A DNA stretch of 64,000 nt, from contig NC_051069.1 in the NCBI RefSeq assembly GCF_004664715.2, positions 6,773,501 through 6,837,500 of the forward strand, written 5' to 3'. This stretch comes from Peromyscus leucopus. Taxonomy: Eukaryota > Chordata > Mammalia > Rodentia > Cricetidae. Below the pieces are notes generated by a model. The model saw only the letters and a list, made by a program, of their open reading frames with translations. It did no database searches and was not told the DNA's origin. The position numbers were made by a program, and so were the translations under genes. Shown piece by piece: positions 38,821 through 50,199 of this stretch (position 1 is its first letter; every line of letters begins with the position of its first letter).

Positions 38821-39387
38821 CAAACAAACATTTATCCAGACAATAACAAAGATGCAAGACACTAACTCATGCACAAAAAATGTTAAATAATCCAACAACT
38901 ACCTTTAAGCAATGCCTGCTATTGTACTATAGAACACCCTAACAATCCAAGTTACTTAGTTACACATTCACTCATAGTTGAGGTTATATAATCTAAATCT
39001 ACTAAAGGTTTATATTTCTGAAAAATAATCTGATGAATTCAAAGCCATAAAACATGGGAGGGGAGAGGAAAGAAGGAATGTGAAACAGATGGCATCTAAT
39101 TTTTTTCCCTTAGTCCATCTTGAACACAATCCCAATAATGTCAAAATCCAATTTAGCTTTCTAAATAAGTAATCTATAAAACTTAAAATGGTAATTCTCA
39201 AGTAAATTCACTCTTTTTTCTTCCCAGCTTCTCACAGATTCTATATTAGGCACGAATGGGTAGAGTCAGCTATTAAGAGAAAAACTATCATTTTACAAAT
39301 TCAAAGTTCTTCCAGGAAAGTCTATTATGTATGTAAAGCCACTGAAGCAGTTTTTATCAAAAACTGGTCACATTAAAATCTAGCTAC

Positions 39388-40050
39388 AGGGGCTGGAGAG
39401 ATGGCTCAGCAGTTAAGAGCACTGACTGCTCTTCCAGAGAACCTGGATTCCATTCCCAGCACCCATATAGCAACTAACAACTGTCTGTAACTCCAAGATC
39501 TGACACCCTCATACATGCATGCAGGCAAAACACCATGAAAATAAAATAAAAATAAATAATTGTAAAAAAATGTAGTTATATTGCCTTTTTTCTTAAATAA
39601 AGATTATTGAACTTGATAAGTAAGTTCAATAATTAAATAATTATCTATATAAAATACACTGTAAGATAGAAACAAGCTCAGGAGAGAAGAGTCACTTGGA
39701 GTAAAAACAAAGTATTTTCTGAACCTTTTAAAAAATTTTTTAACATTTCCACAGTAACTTTTATTTCTGATTTAACAGCACCACATCATAATTAACTACT
39801 TTGCTTATTCTACGATTCTCCTACATGGTATGTATAAATGTATGTATGTGTGTATGTTTCCCTACATATAGCTCCTCTATCATGCCTAAACTTTTTTTTT
39901 TTTCTTTTTGGTTTTTCGAGACAGGGTTTCTCTGTGTAGCTTTGCGCCTTTCCTGGGACTCACTTGGTAGCCCAGGCTGGCTACCACAGAGATCCGCCTG
40001 GCTCTGCCTCCCAAGTGCTGGGATTAAAGGCGTGCGCCACCACCGCCCGG
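39388..40050. repeat. B2 (+) and young antisense B1
   Basis: B2 39388-39565. B1 with poly(T), about 39891-40051, flanked by catgcctaaactttt on both sides. Confidence 0.85.
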
Positions 40051-40064
40051 CCATGCCTAAACTT

Positions 40065-40734
40065 TTAAGATCATCAAAGACACGCTCAAAGAAGGGTCAG
40101 TAATTTTTAGATTCTCTCACAAGCAAATTCCACAACTGACAACTGCAAAATTGGATTGGTCACATACTTATTTGTGGAAAAGATCACCAAGGAAAGTATC
40201 TCCAACAGTTTTGTATTTGTGGCATATAATTTTGGCAGAATTTTTCATACCAACAGCTACTATCCTATTCCTTATATGAAAATAAATGAAATATTAACAT
40301 TTTAAAAGGTAAAAAATGGGCACTGCTAATAGCAAAGACAATGTGACCTTAACTTTAAGATTCAAAAAGTGATGAAAAATAACAATTCAAAAAACATAGC
40401 AAACCCCTATGATTTATAATTAACACTGTTCCCTTAAAAGATCCATTTAGAAATTTGAATCATCTTACCAAAAATCAACAATAGCAAAACATAATTTCAA
40501 CTCAGCTTAAAACAGATATATTGAAAATTTCTCTCAATTTTACAAAAAAAAAAAAAAAAAAATGTACAAACCTCTCTGAAAGGTCACACTGAATTGGAAA
40601 CCTTGTACCTACTTTTCATGCAAAAAATATTAAAGGGAGTTATTTATATTCAGCCTCTTTTGAATATAAACTACATTTGAAATGTTTTAAATTACTAACC
40701 ACAAAGAAAACCCGTTAGCTGAAAATCCGACATA
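40065..40734. other. Unique AT-rich intronic sequence
   Basis: Contains an isolated A18 tract near 40543-40561. No exon recognised. Confidence 0.5.
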
Positions 40735-42010
40735 ATCTGGGTGTGGTAGTGTCTGCTTTTAGTCCCAGCATTCAGGGAGCAGAAGCAAATGGATCTCTGT
40801 GAGTTCCAGGTAAGCCTGGTCTACAAAACAAGTTCCAAACCAGCCAGAGCTATACAGTGAGACCCTTTCTTGAAAAGAAAAGCCAAAAATAATAGGTTAC
40901 ATAGAACTATTATTTTAAATCCACAAAGGAAATAAGTATATATCAAGTTTTCATTTTCTAAATTATTTCTACATTCTGATAACTAATGATTTAAAGGAGA
41001 AATTTATTGTGTTTTCATTTATTTTATAGTTTATATGTAAGAATTCTCTAGAACTCAGATGAAGTAGCATACAGCTGTAATACCAGCACTCAAGGGGACA
41101 GAGTATCTCAAGATCAAGGTCAGCCTGACTTATATGCTGAGACTGTTTCAAAAACAAAACAGAATTAAATTTTGCTAACATTATAAACTAAATCTAAGAT
41201 GATTCATGCAAATGATGTTGACCTTAATCTTAAAATTACAACTATTTTCTATTTTGTTACAAGTCTAATTGCCTTTTAAGACATATGATGTTAAGATTTA
41301 AATAAATTACTTATAAATGTTTTTCATTTCAATCCACGCTATATACAACTGTAGTTTATCTGAGAAATATCTAGAAAATGTACTTTGGTCATTTCAAGAA
41401 ACAAACAAATAGTATTTACTACATGCTTTAAGAAACTATTGAAGCCAGGCGATGGTGGAGCATGCTTTTAATCCCAGCACTTGGGAATTTGAGGGCAGCC
41501 TGGTCTCCAGAACAAGTCCCAGGACAGCCAATGCTGTTACACAGAGAAACCCTGTCTTGAAAAACCAAAAAAAAGGAGGGGGGGAAGGACACTGCTGTTC
41601 CAAAGGACCTGGGTTCAATTCCAGCACCCACATGGGAGCTCACAACTGTCTGTAACTCCAGTTCCAGGGGATCTGACACCTTCACACCAATGCACATAAA
41701 ATAAAGTTAAATAAACTATAAAAAAGGGAACTACTGATAATTGCACTTTATGATACTTATGATAAATTTTTAGGGGCTAAAGTTGTAGCTCAATAGTTGA
41801 AAAGCATTGTATGTGTGTGTGACCCTTCTGGGTTGGATGCTCAGCACCACAAGAAAAAATAATAATAAAGCTGGACATGGTGGTGCACGCCTTTAATTCC
41901 AGCATGGGGAGGCAGAAGCAGGTGGATCTCTGTGAGTTGAGGCCAGCCTGGGCTACATAAGACCAGCCAGAGCTACATAGTGAGAGCCTGTCTCAAAAAG
42001 ACCAAAATAA
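40735..42010 (+). repeat. Sense SINE cluster: B1s, B2 piece, ID
   Basis: B1 40735-40880; B1 relic 41060-41155; B1 41445-41570; B2 3' piece 41590-41720; ID-like 41775-41850; B1 41870-42010. Confidence 0.65.
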
Positions 42011-42367
42011 TAATTATATATACATATATACATAATGTATAGAACCCCTCAAATTCTTGTTGCATACTCTTCAAATATTAGCCAGTTTCCTCTTCAAAAT
42101 CCCCTTCCACTAAGTTGGGCTACCGTAACTATGTATGATTAATGACAATCTTGAAATTCAAAGGTACTTGTTTTAAACGGAGTTATATAAATAATTACCT
42201 CTCATGACACTGATTAAAATTTAACTCCTACTTGTGAAGAGACTGAAACTCTGCTATAGTCTATGACTTGACCAAGGTCAACAACTCACAGAAAGCACAG
42301 GCTGGGTTCATTCCCAGAATTATCTTTCTCAAAGCCAACATTTCCACTTGAGTACAATTATCTCCTT

Positions 42368-42534
42368 AAAAGATTAAGAGATAGCTTGGCCGGGCGTTGG
42401 TGGCGCACGCCTTTAATCCCAGCACTCGGGAGGCAGAGCCAGGTGGATCGCTGTGAGTTCGAGGCCAGCCTGGGCTACCAAGTGAGCTCCAGGAAAGGCG
42501 CAAAGCTACACAGAGAAACCCTGTCTCGAAAAAC

Positions 42535-42568
<34 letters not shown>

Positions 42569-42581
42569 TTAAGAGATAGCT
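42368..42581 (+). repeat. Very young B1 with 19-bp TSD
   Basis: aaaagattaagagatagct at 42368-42386 recurs exactly at 42563-42581. The body is close to consensus with about 28 A in the tail. Confidence 0.95.
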
Positions 42582-42791
42582 CAACAGTGTAGAGGGACTC
42601 TCTTCTCTCCAAATGTTCACTTGTTATTCTAAGACATATATCACAAAACTACCTCCAATTCGGTCACTTAAATATAAATGAGGAGAATATTTCTTATTCG
42701 TTTAAACCACAGCAGGTTTACTGGCAGGTGAGAAAGAGGTTGGAAAAGGCTTGTCTCAACATGTCTCATCTAGACCTCTATATGAATTTCC

Positions 42792-42792
<1 letters not shown>

Positions 42793-42832
<40 letters not shown>

Positions 42833-42836
42833 CGTG
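42793..42836 (+). repeat. (TG)n microsatellite
   Basis: About 20 TG units ending in tgcgtgcgtg, 120 bp from the CpG island edge. Confidence 0.95.
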
Positions 42837-43660
42837 TACATTTATAAGGCTATGTTTGAATAGTTAGATGCTTTCCAGTATTGCACTTTTCTAAGAAAAT
42901 TCATACCAGATACATATCGGTCTGGGAGACTGCTAGAATATGCCATTCTTGTCCTCTGCAAATATCCGAAATACCATCCAGGAGCAACAAACCCAGTTCC
43001 ACACTCTTTTCTTTTACGAGGTAATGCGTGCCCACTTGGGGGACACCGCTGCTCTAAGGGCGCCCGGGCGAGGGAGCAATAAAGGAAGAAGCGGGGGAAG
43101 CGCACGGAAGTTGGGTGGAGGGAGGTCTCATTACCCACTCTTCTGCCCTAGCTCTGCCAAGGGCGGCTCCGAGATGCCCAGCAGACACGAAACCCCCACA
43201 AGCTCTCGAAGCCCGGCTCTGTCCCAGCAGAAAGGGTCCGGGACGCGGACAGCGTCAAGTGTGGGATGACCACAGCCCCCCGGCCAAGTCCATACACCCT
43301 GATTTTGGTCTGAGATGATGCTCCCCGCTCCTTCCCCTTTCAGAGCGGGCACTCCAGGTGGGAAACTCCCGGTTTGCATTGGCCGAAGTCTCCACATCAG
43401 AAAGAGAGCCTCTTGCGACCGGGTCTCACCGGCCACCCACAACTCTTGGCTCGCAAAGACCCTGGTCCCTCCGTCCCGCCCACGCCACCTTCCACAGACA
43501 GGCCCGCGCCCCACCCGGGATCCCGGCGTCCACCGCCCCGCCCCGGCGAAGGGCCCCCCGAAAGCCCCTCTCTCTCTTTCTCTCACACACACGCGCACAC
43601 ACATCCATACACATCTCCGCAGATCCGTCTCGCAGACCGGGTCGAAGCCAGAGCACCTAC

Positions 43661-43850
43661 CTGTATCGGCCGCGCTCCGAGGTTCCAAGGGGGCGGGCGC
43701 GGTCCCCTCCCCAAGACGCCGAGTGCTTCTCTCAGCCACCCTTAAAGCGACGGCTTCGCTTTCCCAGGAGCGGGAGGGAGACGAGGAGGCGGAGGGGGTG
43801 GGGGTTAGGAGAGGAGTTGAGGGGCGGCCGAAGCCAAGCCGGAAGTACTA
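43661..43850 (-). other. Csnk1g1: Probable CSNK1G1 5' untranslated exon 1
   Basis: A strong minus-strand donor, GCCGATACAG|gtaggtgctc (GT at 43660-43659), closes a GC-rich segment without ATG. The 5' end is not defined; an ETS-type CCGGAAGT at 43839-43846 marks a likely start region. Assignment to casein kinase 1 gamma 1 rests on conserved gene order (CSNK1G1 and PCLAF neighbours on the same strand, CSNK1G1 downstream of PCLAF). No coding sequence is present to confirm it. Confidence 0.6.
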
Positions 43851-44005
43851 ATGCTGGCCCCACCCACCTCCCGGAGCCGCAGAGCATCCTGGCTCTCCTG
43901 ATAGGACAAACCCTCAGCAGTCACTGAGAAATTCAGACCACCACTTCCGGGTCGTCCATGCTGCGGCCCCTCCTTAGCAACAGCGTGGGGTTGCTAAGCG
44001 GAAGT
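43839..44005. promoter_or_regulatory. Core promoter with three ETS-type motifs
   Basis: CCGGAAGT at 43839-43846, its reverse complement ACTTCCGG at 43943-43950, and GCGGAAGT at 43998-44005 lie within 170 bp, around the point where transcription would diverge. There is no TATA box. This is typical of bidirectional housekeeping CpG promoters (GABPA/ETS). Confidence 0.55.
43973..43998. promoter_or_regulatory. RFX-like inverted repeat (X-box half sites)
   Basis: CTTAGCAAC (43973-43981) and GTTGCTAAG (43990-43998) are perfect inverted 9-mers separated by 8 bp. Each arm matches the RFX half site GTTGCTA. The 8-bp spacing is longer than the 0-3 bp of a classic X-box, so two half sites or a hairpin are alternatives. 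Confidence 0.45.
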
Positions 44006-44138
44006 GCCTGTAACGATACCCACCCCCATTTCTTCTGGGACTGTTGGGAGGTGGGTCCGGAGCTCCGTGCTGTCGTTGGGAAAGATCTTCGACCTTTCGT
44101 TCACAGTGATGGGCCAAGTAAAGGCTTCGCTGCCGCAG
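44000..44138 (+). other. Possible divergent plus-strand first exon
   Basis: From the same CpG island, plus-strand sequence ends in a good donor, CTGCCGCAG|gtagta (GT 44139-44140). It carries one ATG (44109) in the short frame MGQVKASLPQ. I recognise no gene, and found no downstream plus-strand exon among the repeats to 51 kb. It could equally be an unspliced promoter-antisense RNA or nothing. Confidence 0.25.
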
Positions 44139-44677
44139 GTAGTAGCCTGTGTGTCTGGTTCCCTCGGCTGTTCTCCAGCGCCAGCGCCAGCCACACTACA
44201 CACACCTCCTCGCCCCTTCTCGAATCCTAGGCCAACTCAGCGGCTCCTCCCAAAGCTCCTCTCTTGGAGCGTGAGTTTCTCCTTGTCTAGCAAGCATCTC
44301 CCTCTGGTGGATTTCCTGTCATTTCAACCAGACTTTTGCACGCATGTCGATGTTCTGAAACGGCCCAGAAGTCGAATAGAGGGTAAGAAAAGTTTTGTCT
44401 TAGCTTGTCTTCTTTAAAAAAAAAAAAAAAAGATTTAGCGTATTTATGTGTAACCTGGAAATAACCTAGTTATATCTAAGTGGGGGTTGTGGGGGGGAAC
44501 GGTCCGGATAAATTGACCAGAGGATTTTTTTTTTTTTATTTCCTAAAACAGCGAAACAAAAGACCAAAGAATGCCGGTAACCAAGGTTGAGTAGGAAGAC
44601 AACTAATCCTCCCTTCAGAATAAACCATCATACCTATACTGTGAACAAGAAATTGTCCATAAAAGAACCTCATTTAG

Positions 44678-45375
44678 GCTGGGGATGTAGATCTATGGTA
44701 CAGCCCATGCCTGGCGTGCACAAGGTCCTTAGTTCGATTCCCAGTCACTGTAGAAGGGGGAGGGGCAAAACCTCATTTAAACTGAACATGATAAGTAGGA
44801 CTGTAATGCTCGGGCGCCAGCGGAAGAGAGAAGAGGATAGGGGGTACAAGGCTTAGGCTACATGGTGAGTTGCAGTTTTTTTGTTTTGTTTTTTGTTTTG
44901 TTTTGTTTTTTGAGACAGGGTTTCTCTGTGTAGCTTTGCGCCTTTTCCTGGAACTCACTTGGTAGCCCAGGCTGGCCTCGAACTCACAGAGATCCGCCTG
45001 GCTCTGCCTCCCGAGTGCTGGGATTAAAGGCGTGAGCCACCACCGCCCGGCCGAGTTGCAGTTTTAAAACATTTTACCTAGCATGCCTCGGGCACTAGGT
45101 TCAATCTTACATTTGAAAAAACGGGTAAATGATTGTTGGGCAGAAGCAAACAAAATAATGCTCTCTTTATAAAATGGCCCATATAATTATAGTCATTACA
45201 TATTAAGAGAAACCTGGGGGGGGGTCATCATGTGACTTTATTTTTTGAGTCAGGACCTCACTGTGAAGCCCTGGTTGACCTGAAGTATGTGGACCAGGAT
45301 GGCCTTGAACTCAAGAGATCCACCTGCCTCTGCCTCCTGAGTGCTGGGATTTAAAGCTTGTACCACCAAGATGGA
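44678..45375. repeat. ID (+), young antisense B1, old antisense B1
   Basis: The ID-type element at 44678-44760 keeps tRNA-like boxes but lacks a tRNA fold or CCA end. B1 44880-45052 has TSD gagttgcagtttt. An older B1 lies at 45235-45375. Confidence 0.75.
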
Positions 45376-46264
45376 CTGGCTTTGGCTTTCCTATCTTAAG
45401 TTTAGCTTCTGAATTTTTCTCTGTGCTAGTGAAAACATTTGCAACTTCAGGCCCCAATTTTATTGGTCACAAAATTATTGGTAGACTATTATTCACCTCA
45501 GCTAAGACAGAAAACTGGGTTTAGTAACTTAAAAAGAAACACCAGGTCTGTTCATTTCCTGGACTCATAGGATGACATTAAATTGATTCATCCTAGGTAG
45601 TCAATTCAGCAGAGCTTTTAGGAAACCACTTTAGGCTCTAATGTACCGGTAGTAGGTTGTTTAATAAACGTAAAATATTTCCACCTCCGCCATCATCATG
45701 TGTACACATTGAAACACACAAACACACACACACACCTGGCCCAAAGTGATGAGTGATAAATGTGTTACCACAGTTAAATATTTCAACTGCCAATAGGTCT
45801 AAATACAAACGTTTAAATTTTAAAATAAAGACAAATATGAGCCCAATTGCTTATGATGTACCTAAAGAACTATAACATAATTATGGTTTCAAACAAAAAG
45901 ATGTGGCCTATAGAAATTACTGCCTCATTAAATAAAAGTAAGTTATAATCAACCATGAGCATAAACTAATATGGAAATGCATCTACCTTTGCATAACTTA
46001 TCCACTGCCTGAAGTGGTTTATAAGCAGCATTTAACTACTTTGCTAGAGCTTGGGGCTTTTTAAAATTCACTTTTCTATTAGTGTATGAAAACCTGGGTT
46101 GAGTCCTAAATGACCACGTGAGCTTTTGTAATGCTTTCTTTTTCAACAAACTCATTGCGTGGAGACCTTGAAAGGTGAGTAGCAAAGTCCTAACCTAAAA
46201 CTACATGGGTGAGTTTAACTATGCATTTATAAGTTTATAAATATTACAGGACTCCATATTCTTT
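45376..46264. other. Unique AT-rich intergenic sequence
   Basis: Contains a short (CA)n near 45718-45735 only. No gene seen. Confidence 0.5.
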
Positions 46265-46905
46265 TTATTAACATATCTATTTGTGTGTAGGTGTTGCTGC
46301 CTTTGTACCACTGTCAATGTGGAAATCAGAGGCTATGCCGAAGGAGCCCTTCATCCTTCCACCATGTTGATTCCAGAGATTGAGCTCGGGTTGCCAGGCT
46401 TGGCATTAGCATCAGTTGCCTTTCCTTTTGAGTTATTTGGCTGGCCCAGAATATACTCTTAATATGAACTGTAAAACAGTACTATGTGTATATGCTAGAT
46501 CTCAATTGCCTTCATAAGCCAGTACAGTACCTTCATCGTATATGATTACTGTGGGACTTCCAGCCTAACAGTGTCATCGTCGTGGCACCACCCTTCCCCC
46601 CAGCTGAGGACCGAAACCCAGGGCCTTGCCCTAGCTAGGCAAGCGCTCTAACACTGAGCTAAATCCCCAACCCCAACAGTGTCTTTTTTAATTCACTTTT
46701 TAATTTTGTTTTATTTTTATTTTTTATTTTTTTAACAAGATTTATTTATTTATTATATATACAGTGTTCTGCCTGCAGGCCAGAAGAGGGCACCAGATTC
46801 CATTAAAGATGGTTGTGAGCCACCATGTGATTGCTGGGAATTGAACTCAGGACCTCTGGAAGAAGAGCCAGGGCTCTTAACCTCTGAGCCATCTCTCCAG
46901 CCCCT
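46265..46905 (-). repeat. Antisense B3-like, antisense ID, antisense B2
   Basis: 46265-46445, 46600-46675 and 46735-46905. Confidence 0.7.
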
Positions 46906-46944
46906 AATTTTGTTTTATTTGTAATGACTTAAAGAATTAAATTG

Positions 46945-47215
46945 GGCATGGTGTCTGTAATTCCAGCACTTCAGAAACTGAGTAAAGCCAGGTGGTGGTG
47001 GTGGTGGTGGTGGTGGTGGTGGTGGTGGTGGTGGTAGTGGTAGTGGTAGTAGTAGTGGTAGTGGTAGTGGTAGTGGTGGTGCACGCCTTTAATCCCAGCA
47101 CTTGGGAGGCAGAGGCAGGAGAATCTTTATGAGTTCAAGGCCAGTCTGGGCTACAGAGTGAGTTCCAGGACAGGCTCCAAAGCTACACAGAGAAACTCTG
47201 TCTTGAAAAACCAAC
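46945..47215 (+). repeat. B1 with (GGT)n/(AGT)n expansion
   Basis: A head expansion of about 90 bp (46991-47080), with GGT giving way to GGTAGT, then 'gcacgcctttaatccc'. Third such event in the window. Confidence 0.9.
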
Positions 47216-47324
47216 CAACAAACAAACAAAACAAACAAACAAAAACAACCAGAAACTGAGTACAGAGGATTGACATGAATTGTAACCCAGCCTGGACTAA
47301 ACAACAAAAAGAGCAAATTTGGGA

Positions 47325-47997
47325 GATGGCTCAGTGGTTAGGAGCACTGGCTGCTCCTCTAGAGGACCTGGGTTTAATATCCCAGCACCCACATGGCAGC
47401 TCACAACTGTCTGTAACTCCAGTTCCAGGAGATCTGACAGCCTCATGCAGACATACATGACAGCAAAAGACCAATGCACATAAAAATAAATCATTAAAAA
47501 TAATACCAAACTAGAAATGAATGCTTTATGATGAATATTCAGGGCCAGTAAGAAGAAATTTAGCCAAATTTACTATTTCTGTACCTAAGCAATAAACAAC
47601 TGAAAAGATACAAGTGATTCAGAGAAACTCAGGTATGTGACAAACAATAAAACGTTAAACCTGAAGAAGAGAAGGCTAAATATATAACATTTATTTTTAA
47701 ATAACTGAAGGTTGACATGTAGAGTAGCATGTTCTTTCAAAAATGGACCAAAAATAGATGAGTTAAAATGACTCAAACTCAACATTTTTTACAATTATAG
47801 TTGTTGTTGCCGGGCAGTGGTGGCGCATGCCTTTAATCCCAGCACTTGGGAGGCAGAGGCAGGCGGATCTCTGTGAGTTTGAGGCCAGCCTGAGCTAACA
47901 AGTGAGTTCCAGGAAAGGCGCAAAGCTACACAGAGAAACCCTGTCTCGAAAAACAAAACAAACAAAAAAAAAAAAAAAAAAACAATTATAGTTGTTG
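47325..47997 (+). repeat. B2 and young B1
   Basis: B2 47325-47500. B1 47807-47981, flanked by acaattatagttgttg (47791-47806 and 47982-47997). Confidence 0.9.
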
Positions 47998-48120
47998 AGT
48001 GATAGGACAGTCCATTTATTGAAGAGTTACTAGTTGGCTTGGGTTGAACAAGATGGCTTCTAACAATCTTCCAAATCTGATTTGATGACAGTCTCTTTCA
48101 TGTCTGTACACTATTCTCAA

Positions 48121-48157
<37 letters not shown>

Positions 48158-48476
48158 TATGTGTTTATATATATGTATGTATATATATATGATAATGTTG
48201 GTTGGATGAGATCCTCCTAAACTTCCAGTTTTTCTAAAAAAAAAAAAAAAAGTTAATCTGGAAGATTCTAAGTATAGTAGAATTGATAAGCTGTATATAG
48301 GGAAACTATTTCAAAATGGGGTGAGGGGGAGGGGCAGAAAGGAGCTGGAGAGAAGGCTCAATAAGTAAAGGTGCTCCCTACCAAGTCTGAGGACCTGAAT
48401 TTTTGATCATGGTGGAAACCATTGACTCTTACAAGTTGTCCTCTGACCTTTATGCATGTTCAAAATATCTACACCC

Positions 48477-48520
<44 letters not shown>

Positions 48521-48590
48521 ATGTATGTACACACACACACACACACACACATACATACATACTTATATACACTGTAAATAAATCCAGTAC
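48121..48590 (+). repeat. (AT)n tract, B3-like SINE and (TG)n...(CA)n inverted tract
   Basis: (AT)n with TATG variants 48121-48192; B3-like SINE 48345-48475; then (AT)n(TG)n(TATG)n passing through gtac into (CA)n(TACA)n (48478-48560), an imperfect palindrome. Confidence 0.8.
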
Positions 48591-48724
48591 ATTACATTTT
48601 GGAAATAATTATACACATCAAAATTTGACCTCATTAGGCTCACCAGCATAAGTAGCTCTACTAGTGAAAGAGCAAATCAGATTTCAGAGCTACTAAAATC
48701 TGACTTTAAAAGACTCAGTTTAGG

Positions 48725-49080
48725 GGGTAGAGTGATGCCTCAGCGGGTAAGAGCACTGGTTGCTCTTCCAGTCATGAGTTCAATTCCCAACAACCCCATG
48801 GTGGCTGATAACCATTTATAATAGGATCTGATGCCCTCTTCTGGCCTGCAGTTATACATACAGAGCACTCATACATAAAACATAAATAAATAAACTTCAA
48901 AGGAAAAAAAATACTTGGTTTAACCTACTTCTTAAAAACAAACCTAAATCAGGTAGTGCATGTCTTTAATCCTGGCAGAGGCAGGTGAATCTTGAGTTTG
49001 AGGCAAGCCTGATCTACAAAATGAGTTCCAGGACAGCCAGGGCTACAGAGAGAAACCCTGTCTAGAAAAACAAAATAGAT

Positions 49081-49140
<60 letters not shown>

Positions 49141-49835
49141 AAATAAAACAAATAACAAAAACAAAACAAACTTACCCCTTTGGCCGGACAGTGACACACA
49201 CCTTTAACACCAGCACTCGGGAGGCAGAGCCAGGCCTGCATGGTCTACAGAGTGAGATCCAGGACAGGCACCAAAACTACACAGAAACCCTGTCTCGAAA
49301 AACCAAAAACCAAAAACCAAAACAAAACAAAAAACAAAAACAAAAAAACAACCACTTACCCCTTTGTGTAGGCAACTATAATCCCATCCCTTGGAATGAT
49401 GAGGAGGATAACTGTCTCAAGGTCAAGACCAGCCTGGGCTACATAGAGAATTTCAGTTCAGCCTGAGCTTTGTGAGACTCTCTCTAAAGCTAAAACATGG
49501 GACTAGGAGTGCATGCCTTTAATTCCAGTACCTCTACAGAGTGAGTTCCAGGACAGGCTCCAAAGCTACACAGAGAAACCCTGTCTTGATAAACCGGAAA
49601 AAAAAAAGGGGGGGGGTGGTCTAGAGAAATGGCTCAGTGGTTGAGAGCACTTGCTATTCTTGCCGAAGACTCAGGTTCAGTCCCCAGCCCCCATTTGACA
49701 AAAACTGTCTCTTCACTCCAGGTCCAGAAGATCTGAGGCCCTCTTCACACACACATTCACACACGGTCCACATATATGCATGCAGGCAAAACACTCATAG
49801 ACAACAAAATAAAAATAAATCTTTATTTAAAAAGC
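48725..49835 (+). repeat. SINE cluster with (GATA)n
   Basis: B2 48725-48900; B1 48955-49065 followed by (GATA)n 49077-49139; B1 49185-49345; B1 relics 49365-49490 and 49500-49600; B2 49620-49835. Confidence 0.7.
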
Positions 49836-50199
49836 CAAAACCACAAGCAAAAAAAGAAACAAGAAACATAATTTTCAAAGTACTGAGATTAAAAGAAGTT
49901 CTGCTTAATGTCTAACTGTAAAAGACAAAAAAAAAAAAAAAACCAGAATCTATAATCAGCTGACCTGGCCTCACATGATACATAAATTGATTTAAAAAAT
50001 GACACCAATACTTGTATTTGTATTTGGAAATAAAATAGTATAGAGGATAGGAAACACAAATGGATACTGTATTGTAAAACTGAGCATTTATTTTAAACAA
50101 GTTTCACAAAAATATGGCTACTAAAAACATGGTTAATTTTGAAAACGGATAGTCTGTCAGTAAACAAAACACAATGAGAAAGTCAAGTGTATCAGTTAA

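Larger units (their letters stand above)
1..43660 (-). other. Csnk1g1: Putative CSNK1G1 intron 1 (partial)
   Basis: No exon with recognisable casein-kinase coding sequence was found on the minus strand. The stretch is a dense mosaic of B1, B2, ID and B3/B4-like SINEs, L1 ends, solo LTRs and microsatellites between AT-rich unique segments. Large first introns are typical of this gene. A small noncoding exon could hide here undetected. Confidence 0.5.
42950..44280. promoter_or_regulatory. CpG island, probable CSNK1G1 promoter
   Basis: About 1.3 kb of CpG-dense, repeat-free sequence in an otherwise SINE-packed region. It contains several ETS-type motifs, a minus-strand splice donor and an RFX-like inverted repeat. 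The overlapping frames of 120-200 codons in it are composition artefacts: they use non-ATG starts or overlap each other and resemble nothing known. Confidence 0.85.

Noticed and set aside
43131..43739. 202-codon minus-strand frame in the CpG island
   Set aside because: It starts at GTG, crosses the strong donor at 43660, translates a CA-rich tract to Cys/Val runs and matches no family; it is GC-rich composition.
43315..43927. 178- and 189-codon plus-strand frames in the same island
   Set aside because: Mutually overlapping in different frames, Pro/Arg-rich, no domain and no consistent splice structure.
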